Shown: positions 1-5,685, counted from the first letter of the stretch. The stretch is 6,700 bases of DNA from Firmicutes bacterium UBA3932 (GCA_002385825.1 DGEG01000082.1:1-6700); one strand, 5' to 3'. Translations and numbers: made by a program. The notes: a model not told the origin generated them from the sequence alone.

Positions 1-100
1 AATACACTCCTTCGAATAGTCGATGCTATAGGTCTTTATAAAAAGTCCACAGTGCCTAAATCCATTATATCGGATAAGCATATACCGGCAAGAAGCCGGC

Positions 101-151
101 CGAATTTATGAAAGCTTCAGTCGCTGCGCTCCTTCAGCTTTCATAAATTCG
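101..151. repeat. Large inverted repeat upstream of the AAA ATPase gene
   Basis: Two perfectly complementary 15-base arms (101-115 and 137-151) flank a 21-base loop. The arms read CGAATTTATGAAAGC and its reverse complement. The loop itself carries TTCAG near both ends. Neither strand has a T-run after the stem, so it does not look like an intrinsic terminator. A smaller GC hairpin (CCGGC-aagaa-GCCGG, about 87-101) lies directly to its left, and GATAAGCA occurs on both sides (73-80 and 151-158). It could be a cruciform or attachment-type site, or the end of a mobile element that brought the ATPase gene. The function is unknown. Confidence 0.6.
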
Positions 152-190
152 ATAAGCACCATGAAGTGAGCGTAAATCTTTAGAAAGGAA

Positions 191-221
191 TGTATGATTA
201 AGTTACCAACTATATCATACA
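191..221 (+). promoter_or_regulatory. Inverted repeat touching the ribosome site of the ATPase gene
   Basis: TGTATGAT (191-198) and ATCATACA (214-221) form an 8-base inverted repeat with a 15-base loop. The right arm runs into the likely ribosome site AAGGTG (221-226), which sits 4 bases before the ATG at 231. As RNA, a hairpin here could mask the ribosome site. As DNA, the dyad could be an operator, and its left arm includes a possible -10 (TATGAT, 193-198) that lacks a recognisable -35. Confidence 0.4.
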
Positions 222-230
222 AGGTGCTTT

Positions 231-1577
231 ATGAAACTGCGCTATCCTCATTTGAAAAAGCGTGAATTTTATATGGATCGTTTGCTTGCATTTCGTGATA
301 CCGATCTGGTGAAAATTGTAACCGGTATAAGGCGTTGCGGAAAATCAAGCCTTCTCAATATGGCATCAGACATACTCCGTTCAGATGGCATAGATAATGA
401 GCAAATTATTGAAATGAATTTTGAATCAATGGAGTTTTACGATTTTGACAGCATGAAGATGTACCAATATATCAAAGACCGCACGATCCCAGGCAGACGC
501 ATGTACTTGTTTCTTGATGAAGTGCAGCGTATCCCTGAATGGCAAAATGCAGTAAATTCCTTGAGAGTTGACATAGATTGCGATATATATATCACCGGTT
601 CAAACGCTTTTCTGCTTTCCTCCGAACTCTCCACATATCTTTCAGGTAGATATGTGCAAATACACATGTTTCCTCTTTCTTTTTCCGAATTCCTTACTTT
701 TCATGATTATTCTTTGAAAAGCACTTTATCTCCCAGCGGAGAGCAGAAACTGATGATTTACAAATCCGGAGAATCTTATGACCCGAAAGAACTATATACA
801 GCTTATGTCCGGTTTGGAGGAATGCCGGCAATTACCGATATCGGATTGGATCAGGAAAAAGTTAATATACTATTGGATGGAATTTATTCGGCTGTTGTGG
901 TGCGTGATATTTTGGAACGCAGCCAAAGAAAAATAAGCGGGCAGAGAGTGATTACAGACGCTGTATTGCTCCGCAAAATCATCATGTTCCTTGCAGACAA
1001 TATAGGGAACAACACCTCTGCCAACTCTATAGGAAATACGCTCGTAAACGAAGGGTTGCTAAAATTGTCCGGCCGTAAATCAAAGCCAGCGCCTCATACT
1101 GTACAGGCATATATCGAAGCGCTGAAAGATGCGTATATCTTTTACGAATGCAAGCGTTTCGATATTAAAGGCAAGGAATATCTACGGACTCTCGGAAAAT
1201 ACTATATTGTTGATATGGGTTTACGAAATTATCTCCTGGGATATCGTGACACAGACATAGGGCATATTCTTGAAAACGTTATCTATCTCGAACTGCTACG
1301 CAGGGGCTATGGTGTGGCAATTGGCAAAATAGGGGCGAAGGAAGTGGATTTTATCGCTACAAAGACTAATGAAAAAAAATATATACAGGTAACGGAAAGC
1401 ATGAATGATCCAGCTACTCGGAATCGGGAGCTTGCTCCGCTCAAGGCCATCCGGGATAATTATGAGAAGATTGTCATAGCGATGAATTGCGATTTCCCAC
1501 AGACTGTTGAAGGAATTAAGATAGTAAGAGCCATGGATTTTCTGCTGGAACCATTGGTTAAGAGTGACAACGGATGA
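231..1577 (+). CDS. AAA+ ATPase with C-terminal DUF4143 domain
   Basis: This 448-residue protein has the classic two-part layout of the AAA_14/DUF4143 family. The N-terminal P-loop domain has a Walker A GIRRCGKS (32-39), a Walker B YLFLDEVQ (92-99), a sensor-1-like ITGSNAFLL (121-129) and the family signature around LSGRYV...PLSFSEF (138-154). The C-terminal part (about 190-448) contains YVRFGGMPA, VRDILERS and the stretch ENVIYLELLRRGY...GKIGAKEVDFIA...YIQV (348-387), which resembles a PD-(D/E)XK-type fold in which the usual catalytic Lys position reads Gln (QV). The length is normal for the family and no break is seen. The start at 231 has AAGGTG 4 bases upstream and a normal N-terminus. 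The gene is more A+T-rich than the minus-strand genes and converges on one, which suggests acquisition. The biological role of the family is not established; a stand-alone accessory ATPase is the safest name. Confidence 0.9.
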   Translation: MKLRYPHLKKREFYMDRLLAFRDTDLVKIVTGIRRCGKSSLLNMASDILRSDGIDNEQIIEMNFESMEFYDFDSMKMYQYIKDRTIPGRRMYLFLDEVQRIPEWQNAVNSLRVDIDCDIYITGSNAFLLSSELSTYLSGRYVQIHMFPLSFSEFLTFHDYSLKSTLSPSGEQKLMIYKSGESYDPKELYTAYVRFGGMPAITDIGLDQEKVNILLDGIYSAVVVRDILERSQRKISGQRVITDAVLLRKIIMFLADNIGNNTSANSIGNTLVNEGLLKLSGRKSKPAPHTVQAYIEALKDAYIFYECKRFDIKGKEYLRTLGKYYIVDMGLRNYLLGYRDTDIGHILENVIYLELLRRGYGVAIGKIGAKEVDFIATKTNEKKYIQVTESMNDPATRNRELAPLKAIRDNYEKIVIAMNCDFPQTVEGIKIVRAMDFLLEPLVKSDNG

Positions 1578-1581
1578 CTGA

Positions 1582-1607
1582 GCGGCGACTAGGTTAGCCG
1601 CCGAGGG
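1582..1607. repeat. GC-rich hairpin over the prenyltransferase stop, related to the repeats after atpC
   Basis: On the plus strand this reads GCGGCGACT, then AGGTTA, then GCCGCCGAGGG. GCGGC (1582-1586) pairs with GCCGC (1597-1601), giving a 5-base stem between the two convergent stop codons. There is no T-run on either side, so a role as terminator is doubtful. The same order of words, GGCGACT..GTT..GCCGCCGAG, occurs at 5724-5746 downstream of atpC. Confidence 0.4.
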
Positions 1608-2259
1608 TGATGTCCTGGGATTGATACCATTCCAGGGCGCGGTAGAAGTGGGCAGTTTGGAAGTCTGGCCAGAGTTCTTCCAGCACGAAGATGTCGGCAT
1701 AGACGGATTGAATGGGCAGGAAGCCGCTGAGCCTTCTCCGTCCGCCCCAGCGGATGATAAGATCGATGCGGGAGATGTCTTTGGAAGCGGGGCCGTCTTT
1801 CTGTTTGAGGTCCCATTCCCAGCCGTAGTTGACGAGAAAATTTACTTTAATTTTTCCGTCGCCGAATTTGACGCGGCGGGTGTAGGGCAGCAGCTCGACA
1901 GGGAAGTTGGGAGATTCTGTGTTTCCGACCACAAGGAGCTCTGCATCACGGTTTGCAAGTTCTTTGACTGCATCGACGCATGCTTTCTGAAAGGCCTTTT
2001 TCTGCACCGTAGGCCGTTTCGTGTTGTCTACTGTAAAACCGTATAATGTAAGCTCTTGGATCCCCAGCTCCACGCACAGCTCGTAGAGTTTGAAACCGGG
2101 GGATAATCCGTAATGGTATCCTTCCGACTTGTCCATGCCGTTTGAGACGGCCCATCTGCGGTTTCCATCGGGTATGACGCCAATGTGTCTGGGGATTCTT
2201 TTGAATTCTTGCTTAATCATCGGCCCCTCATCGAACAGATCAAACAGCCATTCTGCCAT
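1594..2259 (-). CDS. Divergent undecaprenyl (cis-polyprenyl) diphosphate synthase homologue
   Basis: The 221-residue product belongs to the UppS family of cis-prenyltransferases, which extend farnesyl diphosphate with isopentenyl diphosphate to make the C55 wall-polymer carrier. HIGVIPDGNRRWA (25-37) carries the catalytic Asp31, and YGFTVDNTKRP (73-83), NYGWEWD (144-150), IDLIIRWGG (165-173) and VYADIFVLEELWPDF (186-200) match the other conserved blocks. It is unusual: the second motif is GYHYG instead of GHxxG, Trp of the ENW motif is Thr80, the RTGGExRxSNF block reads RWGGRRRLSGF, and the metal-ligand Glu of YAE is Asp189. The segment between NYG and DLIIR is roughly 20 residues shorter than in E. 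coli UppS, from memory. It could be a specialised paralogue or an enzyme with altered chain length. A second start, ATG at 2220, has the better ribosome site; the 13 extra codons look coding, so I keep 2259. It lies downstream of the loaP-like gene on the same strand. Confidence 0.8.
   Translation of the reverse strand: MAEWLFDLFDEGPMIKQEFKRIPRHIGVIPDGNRRWAVSNGMDKSEGYHYGLSPGFKLYELCVELGIQELTLYGFTVDNTKRPTVQKKAFQKACVDAVKELANRDAELLVVGNTESPNFPVELLPYTRRVKFGDGKIKVNFLVNYGWEWDLKQKDGPASKDISRIDLIIRWGGRRRLSGFLPIQSVYADIFVLEELWPDFQTAHFYRALEWYQSQDITLGG
2224..2229 (-). promoter_or_regulatory. Ribosome site favouring an internal start of the prenyltransferase gene
   Basis: On the minus strand GAGGGG (2229-2224) lies 3 bases before an in-frame ATG at 2220-2218; counted from its GAGG core the spacing is 5. 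The ATG at 2259 has only a weak GGCAGAG upstream. Starting at 2220 gives 208 residues and places 17 residues before the catalytic Asp, as in typical UppS proteins. The site competes with the longer start. Confidence 0.4.
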
Positions 2260-2271
2260 TTGACTCTGCCA

Positions 2272-2318
2272 TATTTGTATCGAGATTTTAATTCGGATTT
2301 ACATCTTATTTGTATCGA
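2272..2318. repeat. Direct repeat upstream of the prenyltransferase gene
   Basis: TATTTGTATCGA occurs perfectly at 2272-2283 and 2307-2318, 35 bases apart, with looser similarity following each copy (GATTT words). On the minus strand the near copy ends 12 bases before the ATG at 2259. Possible uses are a pair of protein-binding sites or a continuation of the roughly 37-base periodicity of the neighbouring array. No clear promoter was found here. Confidence 0.5.
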
Positions 2319-2374
2319 TTTTCGAGATTTATTATTACCTCTTTTCCGTAATCTAGTAAAAAGTTTTTGACGGC

Positions 2375-2560
2375 ATCAGGGGTTTCTGCAGTTTTCCACG
2401 ATTTCATCTGGATTTCCACGCCTAACGCTTTTGTGCGATTTCATTTGGTCATCCCAGCCTAATACTTTTTAAGAATTTGAATTGGTCGCTCAGGTTCTGA
2501 TATTTTTTAGAACTTCAATTAGTCGCCCCGCGTTTACCGTTTTTCTACGATTTCAAGCGG
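2375..2560 (-). repeat. Degenerate 37-base tandem array beginning in the loaP tail
   Basis: Five consecutive units are in register: 2523-2560 (38 bases, containing the last loaP codons and stop), 2486-2522, 2449-2485, 2412-2448 and 2375-2411 (37 bases each). On the minus strand each unit begins like CCAATTGAAATCGT and continues into an A-run. By eye, neighbouring units share roughly 19 to 23 of 37 positions. The units abut without spacers, so this is not a CRISPR. It fills most of the gap between loaP and the prenyltransferase gene. Confidence 0.6.
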
Positions 2561-3157
2561 CACCCGAATCCGGGTTTTTGTGCCGAGGAACGGCACTTCT
2601 ATGTAAGCGGTGCGCTTGTGACGGTCAATTTTTTTGATCCAGCCTTCGTAGCCTTTGAGAGGGCCTTCCGTAACGGTGATGGCCTGGCCTACGATGAGGC
2701 CTCTGGACATGGTGATGTTGAAGGCTTCATCGGTCAGGGAACGGAAAGTTTCGACTTCTTCCAGATACAATGGCACAAGAGCGGTGCCCGCCCGGAGAAT
2801 TCGTTTGAACTTTGCAATTTTCCATAGCGCCGCGTTGATTTCTTCGATGTGATCGCTGACAATAAACAGGTAGCCGGGAAACAACGGCTCCCGGATGGTG
2901 ACATATTTACCGTCTTTACGGCGCTGGCGTTCAGCCATGGGCACAAAGCAGTGTTCGTAGAGCTCTTCGTCCAGAAGGTCTATTAGATTTTGGCACATGG
3001 CCTGCTCGCTGCCCGTCAGAACCTGAATGACGTACCAGTTTGTTTGTTGGCAGGTTGATTGTTGGCAAGCCGATTCTCGTGTACTTTGTTGTTGCGTGTT
3101 TGGTTGCTCCATGTTCGATGGCCGTATGTTTGATTGTTGCGTGTTTGATTGTTGCAT
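2534..3157 (-). CDS. loaP: LoaP-like NusG-family transcription antiterminator
   Basis: This 207-residue NusG paralogue has an NGN domain starting at NWYVIQVLTGSEQ (40-52), with the hallmark PLFPGYLFI (91-99) that binds RNA polymerase clamp regions, and a KOW domain (about 153-190) with VTEGPLKGYEGWIKKIDRHKR. The ending RVPLEIVEKR (198-207) and the IDRHKR motif resemble LoaP, the Firmicutes group that keeps polymerase reading through terminators in long polysaccharide or antibiotic operons. The core is about 167 residues, as usual. In addition there is a 39-residue N-terminal tail made almost only of Gln, Ser, Asn and Thr repeats, with two Cys. No Met or other plausible start lies between Met16 and the NGN domain, so at least part of this tail must be translated. 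The ATG at 3157 has GAGGT 4 bases upstream. It sits between murJ and a prenyltransferase gene, fitting control of an envelope operon. A general NusG role is less likely. Confidence 0.85.
   Translation of the reverse strand: MQQSNTQQSNIRPSNMEQPNTQQQSTRESACQQSTCQQTNWYVIQVLTGSEQAMCQNLIDLLDEELYEHCFVPMAERQRRKDGKYVTIREPLFPGYLFIVSDHIEEINAALWKIAKFKRILRAGTALVPLYLEEVETFRSLTDEAFNITMSRGLIVGQAITVTEGPLKGYEGWIKKIDRHKRTAYIEVPFLGTKTRIRVPLEIVEKR
3038..3157 (-). repeat. Low-complexity repeats encoding the LoaP N-terminal tail
   Basis: The first 40 codons are built from imperfect copies of a 15-base unit, CAACAATCAAACACG (encoding QQSNT), with two nearly exact copies right after the start and looser CAACCAAACACGCAACAA and TGCCAACAATCAACC versions later. 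The strand is poor in G in the first copies. The word CACCAAACGCAAC in the half-arms at 3181-3194 just upstream is very similar, so the tail may come from the same kind of repeat. Confidence 0.55.
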
Positions 3158-3161
3158 GGCT

Positions 3162-3166
3162 ACCTC
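3162..3166 (-). promoter_or_regulatory. Ribosome site of the loaP-like gene
   Basis: GAGGT (minus strand 3166-3162) is followed by four bases and the ATG at 3157. It supports the long start that includes the repetitive N-terminal tail. Confidence 0.6.
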
Positions 3167-3180
3167 GAATTATAGATAAG

Positions 3181-3243
3181 TTGCGTTTGGTGCCCAGTTG
3201 TATTTGGCGTCCAGTTGTATTTGGTGTCTGACACTTTTTACAA
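3181..3243. repeat. REP-like palindrome with two extra half-arms
   Basis: The 29-base palindrome at 3215-3243 has arms TTGTA....GTGTC and GACAC....TACAA around a central T. It is identical to the copy at 5443-5471. To its left, two half-arms are stacked at exact 17-base spacing: 3181-3194 (TTGCGTTTGGTGCC) and 3198-3211 (TTGTATTTGGCGTC), each followed by CAG. Such palindromes resemble REP sequences mobilised by RAYT/Y1 transposases, but no transposase gene is in the window. Confidence 0.7.
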
Positions 3244-3408
3244 CTATTTAATCATGTTTTGAATCGCAGGATTGCGTTCCAGCGAGTACAAGCAAGTGCC
3301 CATCGGGCCGAACGGGCCGTCTACGACTTTATCATTTGATCAGCCAGCCTTCGGCTTTGAATCGGACTTTTCTTCGACGGCCGGTCTACAACTTGATTAT
3401 TTAATCAG
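3244..3408 (-). repeat. Decayed copies of the murJ 3' end
   Basis: The murJ tail (3408-3379, containing the last Leu-Ile-Lys codons and the stop) is repeated at 3343-3314 with 24 of 30 positions the same by eye, and a shorter copy with an internal loss lies at about 3255-3238 (GATTAAATA then GTTGTA). The words CGATTCAAA at 3362-3354 and 3265-3257 repeat as well. The shortest copy directly abuts the palindrome ending at 3243. Confidence 0.5.
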
Positions 3409-4932
3409 ATCCCGCAGTAGGGATAGTTCCTGTACGCGGAATAGCTTCAGCAAAATCAAGTATACGACGGCCGCGGCAGCCACCGCGCCGAAGAGAGATA
3501 GCAGGGTCGCTACCGTTGATGAAAGAGCTGCCGCAGATCCGGCTATTGCGCCGATTCCTTTGTAAACCAGCCAGGAAATACTCACACATGCGACAGCCGA
3601 AACGATGATCTTCCATATCTTCGCCTTTTCGCGAACGACCTGTACCTTGGGATATTTTTTGCGTATCCAATAATACAGCATGGTTGCGTTCACAATTGCG
3701 GCGATGCTGGTAGCCAGAGCCAGTCCGCGGTGAGCCATCGGTCCTACAAGCAAAAGATTCAGCACGATGTTGGTCACAGCGCCGATAGCGCCGCAAATTA
3801 CAGGGGTTTTCATGTCCTGCATGGCGTAGAAAGCTTTAACCAGCAGCGCATTGACGGCGATAAAAGTAAGGCCGATTGCATAGTAGAAAAATGCGCCGGC
3901 GGTGAGGCCCGTTGACGCGCTGTCAAATACTCCTCTTTCGTAAACCAACTGCACCGCAGGATGGCTGTAGAGCATGGCTCCAAGTGAACATGGCAGGCCG
4001 ATGATCAGGATGATGTTCATCCCGGTGCTGATGGAATCGTTGAATCTGCCATAATCCTCCGCGGCCAATGCCTGAGTCAGCCGGGGATAAATGATGGTTA
4101 CTATGACGGTTATGGTCAAGGCGGTTATCATGTTGATTAGGAGATAACCGTAGTTCAGGGCGGAAACGCTGCCTTCATCCAGGCCCGAAGCCAGCATCTT
4201 GTCCACAAAAGAGTTGATTTGGTTTACCGTGCTGCCGATGAAGACGGGGATCGCCAAAACCGTGATTTCTCTGGCAGCGCTGCCTATATGCCTGGTAGGT
4301 CGATATGAAAAACCCCTTCCCTTGGCAACGAAGGCCAAGGCCGCCAGCCGCAGGATGCTGCCGATGAGCAGCCCGAAGGCGAGGAAATAATGGCTGTAGA
4401 ATGCGCTGATTATAATGGCCACAAGCACGAACCCGCTTTGCAGGTACCCGGTGAGCACCGGCTTCAGGAAGGTTCCTTTGTACTGCAGATATGATTCGAG
4501 CAGCCCTGTCGCCGCGGTAAAGATTAAATAAGAAAATGTAATTCGAAGGTAAAAGACCGTGAGTTCAGCGGTTTCGCCGACAAAACCTCTGGCAAAAATG
4601 CTCACAACCGGTTCAGCGAAAATGATCCCGAGGCCGGCGGCAATCAAGGCTATAAAAGATGAAAGGGTTATAGCTTCACTAGTGAATCGGTTGCCCTCTT
4701 CCATGCCCCGGTCTTCTACGATTTTGGAAAAAATGGGCATGTAAGATGCCCCGACGGAAGTAAAGACACCGGCGAAGATGATGCCCGGAATGGCGCTTGC
4801 CATCACGTACGCATCAACAATATAACTGGTTCCGAAGAAACCAGCCATGAAAACTTCCCGCAGGAAGCCCAATATTTTCATTCCTAATGTAAGCACCGCC
4901 ATCATGGCGGCTGTTTTTGCGGCTGGGCGCAT
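3397..4932 (-). CDS. murJ: MurJ/MviN-type lipid II flippase
   Basis: The 511-residue protein is an integral membrane protein of the MOP superfamily, with about 14 hydrophobic segments over its full length, and flips undecaprenyl-linked peptidoglycan precursor across the inner membrane. Visible family blocks are LGFLREVFMAGFFG...DAY (21-42, with Arg25 and Asp40 in the cavity positions), NQINSFVDKMLASGLDEGSVSALNYG (237-262), YERGVFD (331-337), KAFYAMQDMKTPV (366-378) and HRGLALATS (401-409). The IPN..R Arg seen in E. coli MurJ is replaced by IPGIIF. The length and both ends look intact. The ATG at 4932 has GAGGAG 9 bases upstream, and a strong promoter lies about 170 bases before it. The gene is followed by loaP and a prenyltransferase homologue on the same strand. 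A flippase for another undecaprenyl-linked glycan is the main alternative, since the MviN family also covers exopolysaccharide exporters. Confidence 0.93.
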   Translation of the reverse strand: MRPAAKTAAMMAVLTLGMKILGFLREVFMAGFFGTSYIVDAYVMASAIPGIIFAGVFTSVGASYMPIFSKIVEDRGMEEGNRFTSEAITLSSFIALIAAGLGIIFAEPVVSIFARGFVGETAELTVFYLRITFSYLIFTAATGLLESYLQYKGTFLKPVLTGYLQSGFVLVAIIISAFYSHYFLAFGLLIGSILRLAALAFVAKGRGFSYRPTRHIGSAAREITVLAIPVFIGSTVNQINSFVDKMLASGLDEGSVSALNYGYLLINMITALTITVIVTIIYPRLTQALAAEDYGRFNDSISTGMNIILIIGLPCSLGAMLYSHPAVQLVYERGVFDSASTGLTAGAFFYYAIGLTFIAVNALLVKAFYAMQDMKTPVICGAIGAVTNIVLNLLLVGPMAHRGLALATSIAAIVNATMLYYWIRKKYPKVQVVREKAKIWKIIVSAVACVSISWLVYKGIGAIAGSAAALSSTVATLLSLFGAVAAAAVVYLILLKLFRVQELSLLRDLIK

Positions 4933-4941
4933 GAGATGGTT

Positions 4942-4947
4942 CTCCTC
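4942..4947 (-). promoter_or_regulatory. Ribosome site of murJ
   Basis: GAGGAG on the minus strand (4947-4942), within AAGAGGAG, is separated from the ATG at 4932 by nine bases. It settles the murJ start. Confidence 0.7.
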
Positions 4948-5009
4948 TTAGGACCCATAGAATTTATGCTGAGTTTATGCTATGACCGATAAAAATTATT
5001 TCATCGTCT

Positions 5010-5066
5010 AATTGCGATAGACTGTGCGCTTTCATAATTCCATTGACTAAGCTGTTTCTCGCAATT
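5010..5066 (-). promoter_or_regulatory. Long-range inverted repeat in the murJ leader
   Basis: AATTGCGA (minus 5066-5059, complement of TCGCAATT) and TCGCAATT (minus 5017-5010) are perfect 8-base complements 41 bases apart. They fall in the middle of the predicted 165-base leader and could close a structured RNA domain. I do not recognise a known riboswitch class. No T-run follows, so simple attenuation is not supported. Confidence 0.35.
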
Positions 5067-5103
5067 TCTATAGGTATTAGGGTTGTTGTTATGCTTATGA
5101 TTT

Positions 5104-5132
5104 ATCATATTGAGAAACGGGATAAGTGTCAA
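5104..5132 (-). promoter_or_regulatory. Sigma-A type promoter for murJ
   Basis: On the minus strand the -35 is TTGACA (5132-5127, perfect), the spacer is exactly 17 bases, and the -10 is TATGAT (5109-5104, one mismatch). Transcription should start near 5097, giving a leader of about 165 bases. The promoter follows the terminator at 5181-5153 directly, which separates murJ from the atp operon. ATTGAGAAAC (plus strand) lies in the spacer (5109-5118) and again at 5144-5153, upstream of the -35. Confidence 0.75.
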
Positions 5133-5152
5133 GAACAACGCTGATTGAGAAA

Positions 5153-5181
5153 CAAATAAAAAAGGGCTTTGCCGCCAGCCC
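5153..5181 (-). terminator. Rho-independent terminator upstream of murJ
   Basis: Minus strand: GGGCT (5181-5177), an 8-base loop, AGCCC (5168-5164), then six T followed by ATTTG. The stem is short but GC-rich and the T-run is immediate. It faces transcripts coming from atpC, 578 bases upstream, and lies just before the murJ promoter. The plus strand has no T-run after the stem. Confidence 0.6.
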
Positions 5182-5394
5182 AAAGATTTATTGCACGATC
5201 CGCGTTACCAAAAGTCACTGCGTATATTAACTTGTTATACCGGCATTTCGCCGACTTTTATATTGAAATTCGGATGTGCTTAAAACCTGTTGCATCTTTT
5301 GAATGTATTAAAGGTGCAAATTGGACTGGCGATCCCGCCCGTATCCTTATTTTTTCCCGACATCCTGTCCATATTCATGTAATTCCTGCCAAAC
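5182..5394. other. Intergenic stretch without recognisable content
   Basis: A plus-strand open frame (5169-5411) crosses this stretch, but it has no good ribosome site, resembles no family I know and runs into the palindromes. I see only small dyads (GTATA..TATAC near 5221-5239, CGGC..GCCG near 5240-5252). It is best treated as spacer. Confidence 0.4.
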
Positions 5395-5471
5395 TTGTAT
5401 TTAGTGTCTGACACTTTTTACAAGTTTGTATTTGGTGTCAGTTTGTATTTGGTGTCTGACACTTTTTACAA
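5395..5471. repeat. REP-like palindrome pair with a half-arm between
   Basis: Full 29-base palindromes lie at 5395-5423 and 5443-5471, with a lone left arm (TTGTATTTGGTGTC) at 5426-5439 between them. The lone arm and the second palindrome are spaced by 17 bases, as in the cluster at 3181-3243. The copy at 5443-5471 matches 3215-3243 exactly; the copy at 5395-5423 differs by one base (TTTAG for TTTGG). This order resembles a BIME, a composite of REP units. Confidence 0.75.
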
Positions 5472-5552
5472 GTTGGTGCGATTGACTCATGAATCTTACA
5501 TTAGCTATCTGCAGCTATTTGCTTCGTAAATCAACTAAAATTTTTATAAAAC

Positions 5553-5606
5553 ATCTAAATTAGATAACGCCCTAGGGGTAATTCGATCTACTGCAATAAT
5601 TGTAGT
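5553..5606. repeat. Cluster of short palindromes between atpC and the REP-like elements
   Basis: Three separate dyads occur in 54 bases: ATCTAA-A-TTAGAT (5553-5565), CCCTAGGG (5570-5577) and ACTGCAA-TAA-TTGTAGT (5590-5606, one G-T mismatch). No promoter or gene is attached to them. They could be binding sites or chance AT-rich dyads. Confidence 0.3.
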
Positions 5607-5685
5607 CAATTGCATTAGGATCAAATTATTTGAGTCCATTGTATGTCGAACACTTTGCCTTATTAAGAGTCGAACCTGCGGGTGG

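Noticed and set aside
1582..1601. Bidirectional terminator between the convergent genes
   Set aside because: A 5-base stem exists, but no T-run follows on either strand.
1621..2046. 141-residue plus-strand open frame inside the prenyltransferase gene
   Set aside because: It is antisense to a gene with clear family motifs and has no own motif or ribosome site.
2375..2560. CRISPR array
   Set aside because: Units of 37 bases abut with no spacers, and the units are only about 55-60% alike.
3167..3175. TATAAT on the minus strand just upstream of loaP
   Set aside because: It lies so close to the ATG that the transcript would start in the ribosome site, and no -35 lies at the right distance.
3300..3356. 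Hairpins GCCC-ATC-GGGC and AGCC-TTC-GGCT downstream of murJ as terminator
   Set aside because: Stems are only four bases and neither strand has a T-run next to them.
5169..5411. 80-residue plus-strand open frame
   Set aside because: No convincing ribosome site, no family resemblance, overlaps the minus-strand terminator at its start and ends in the REP-like palindromes.
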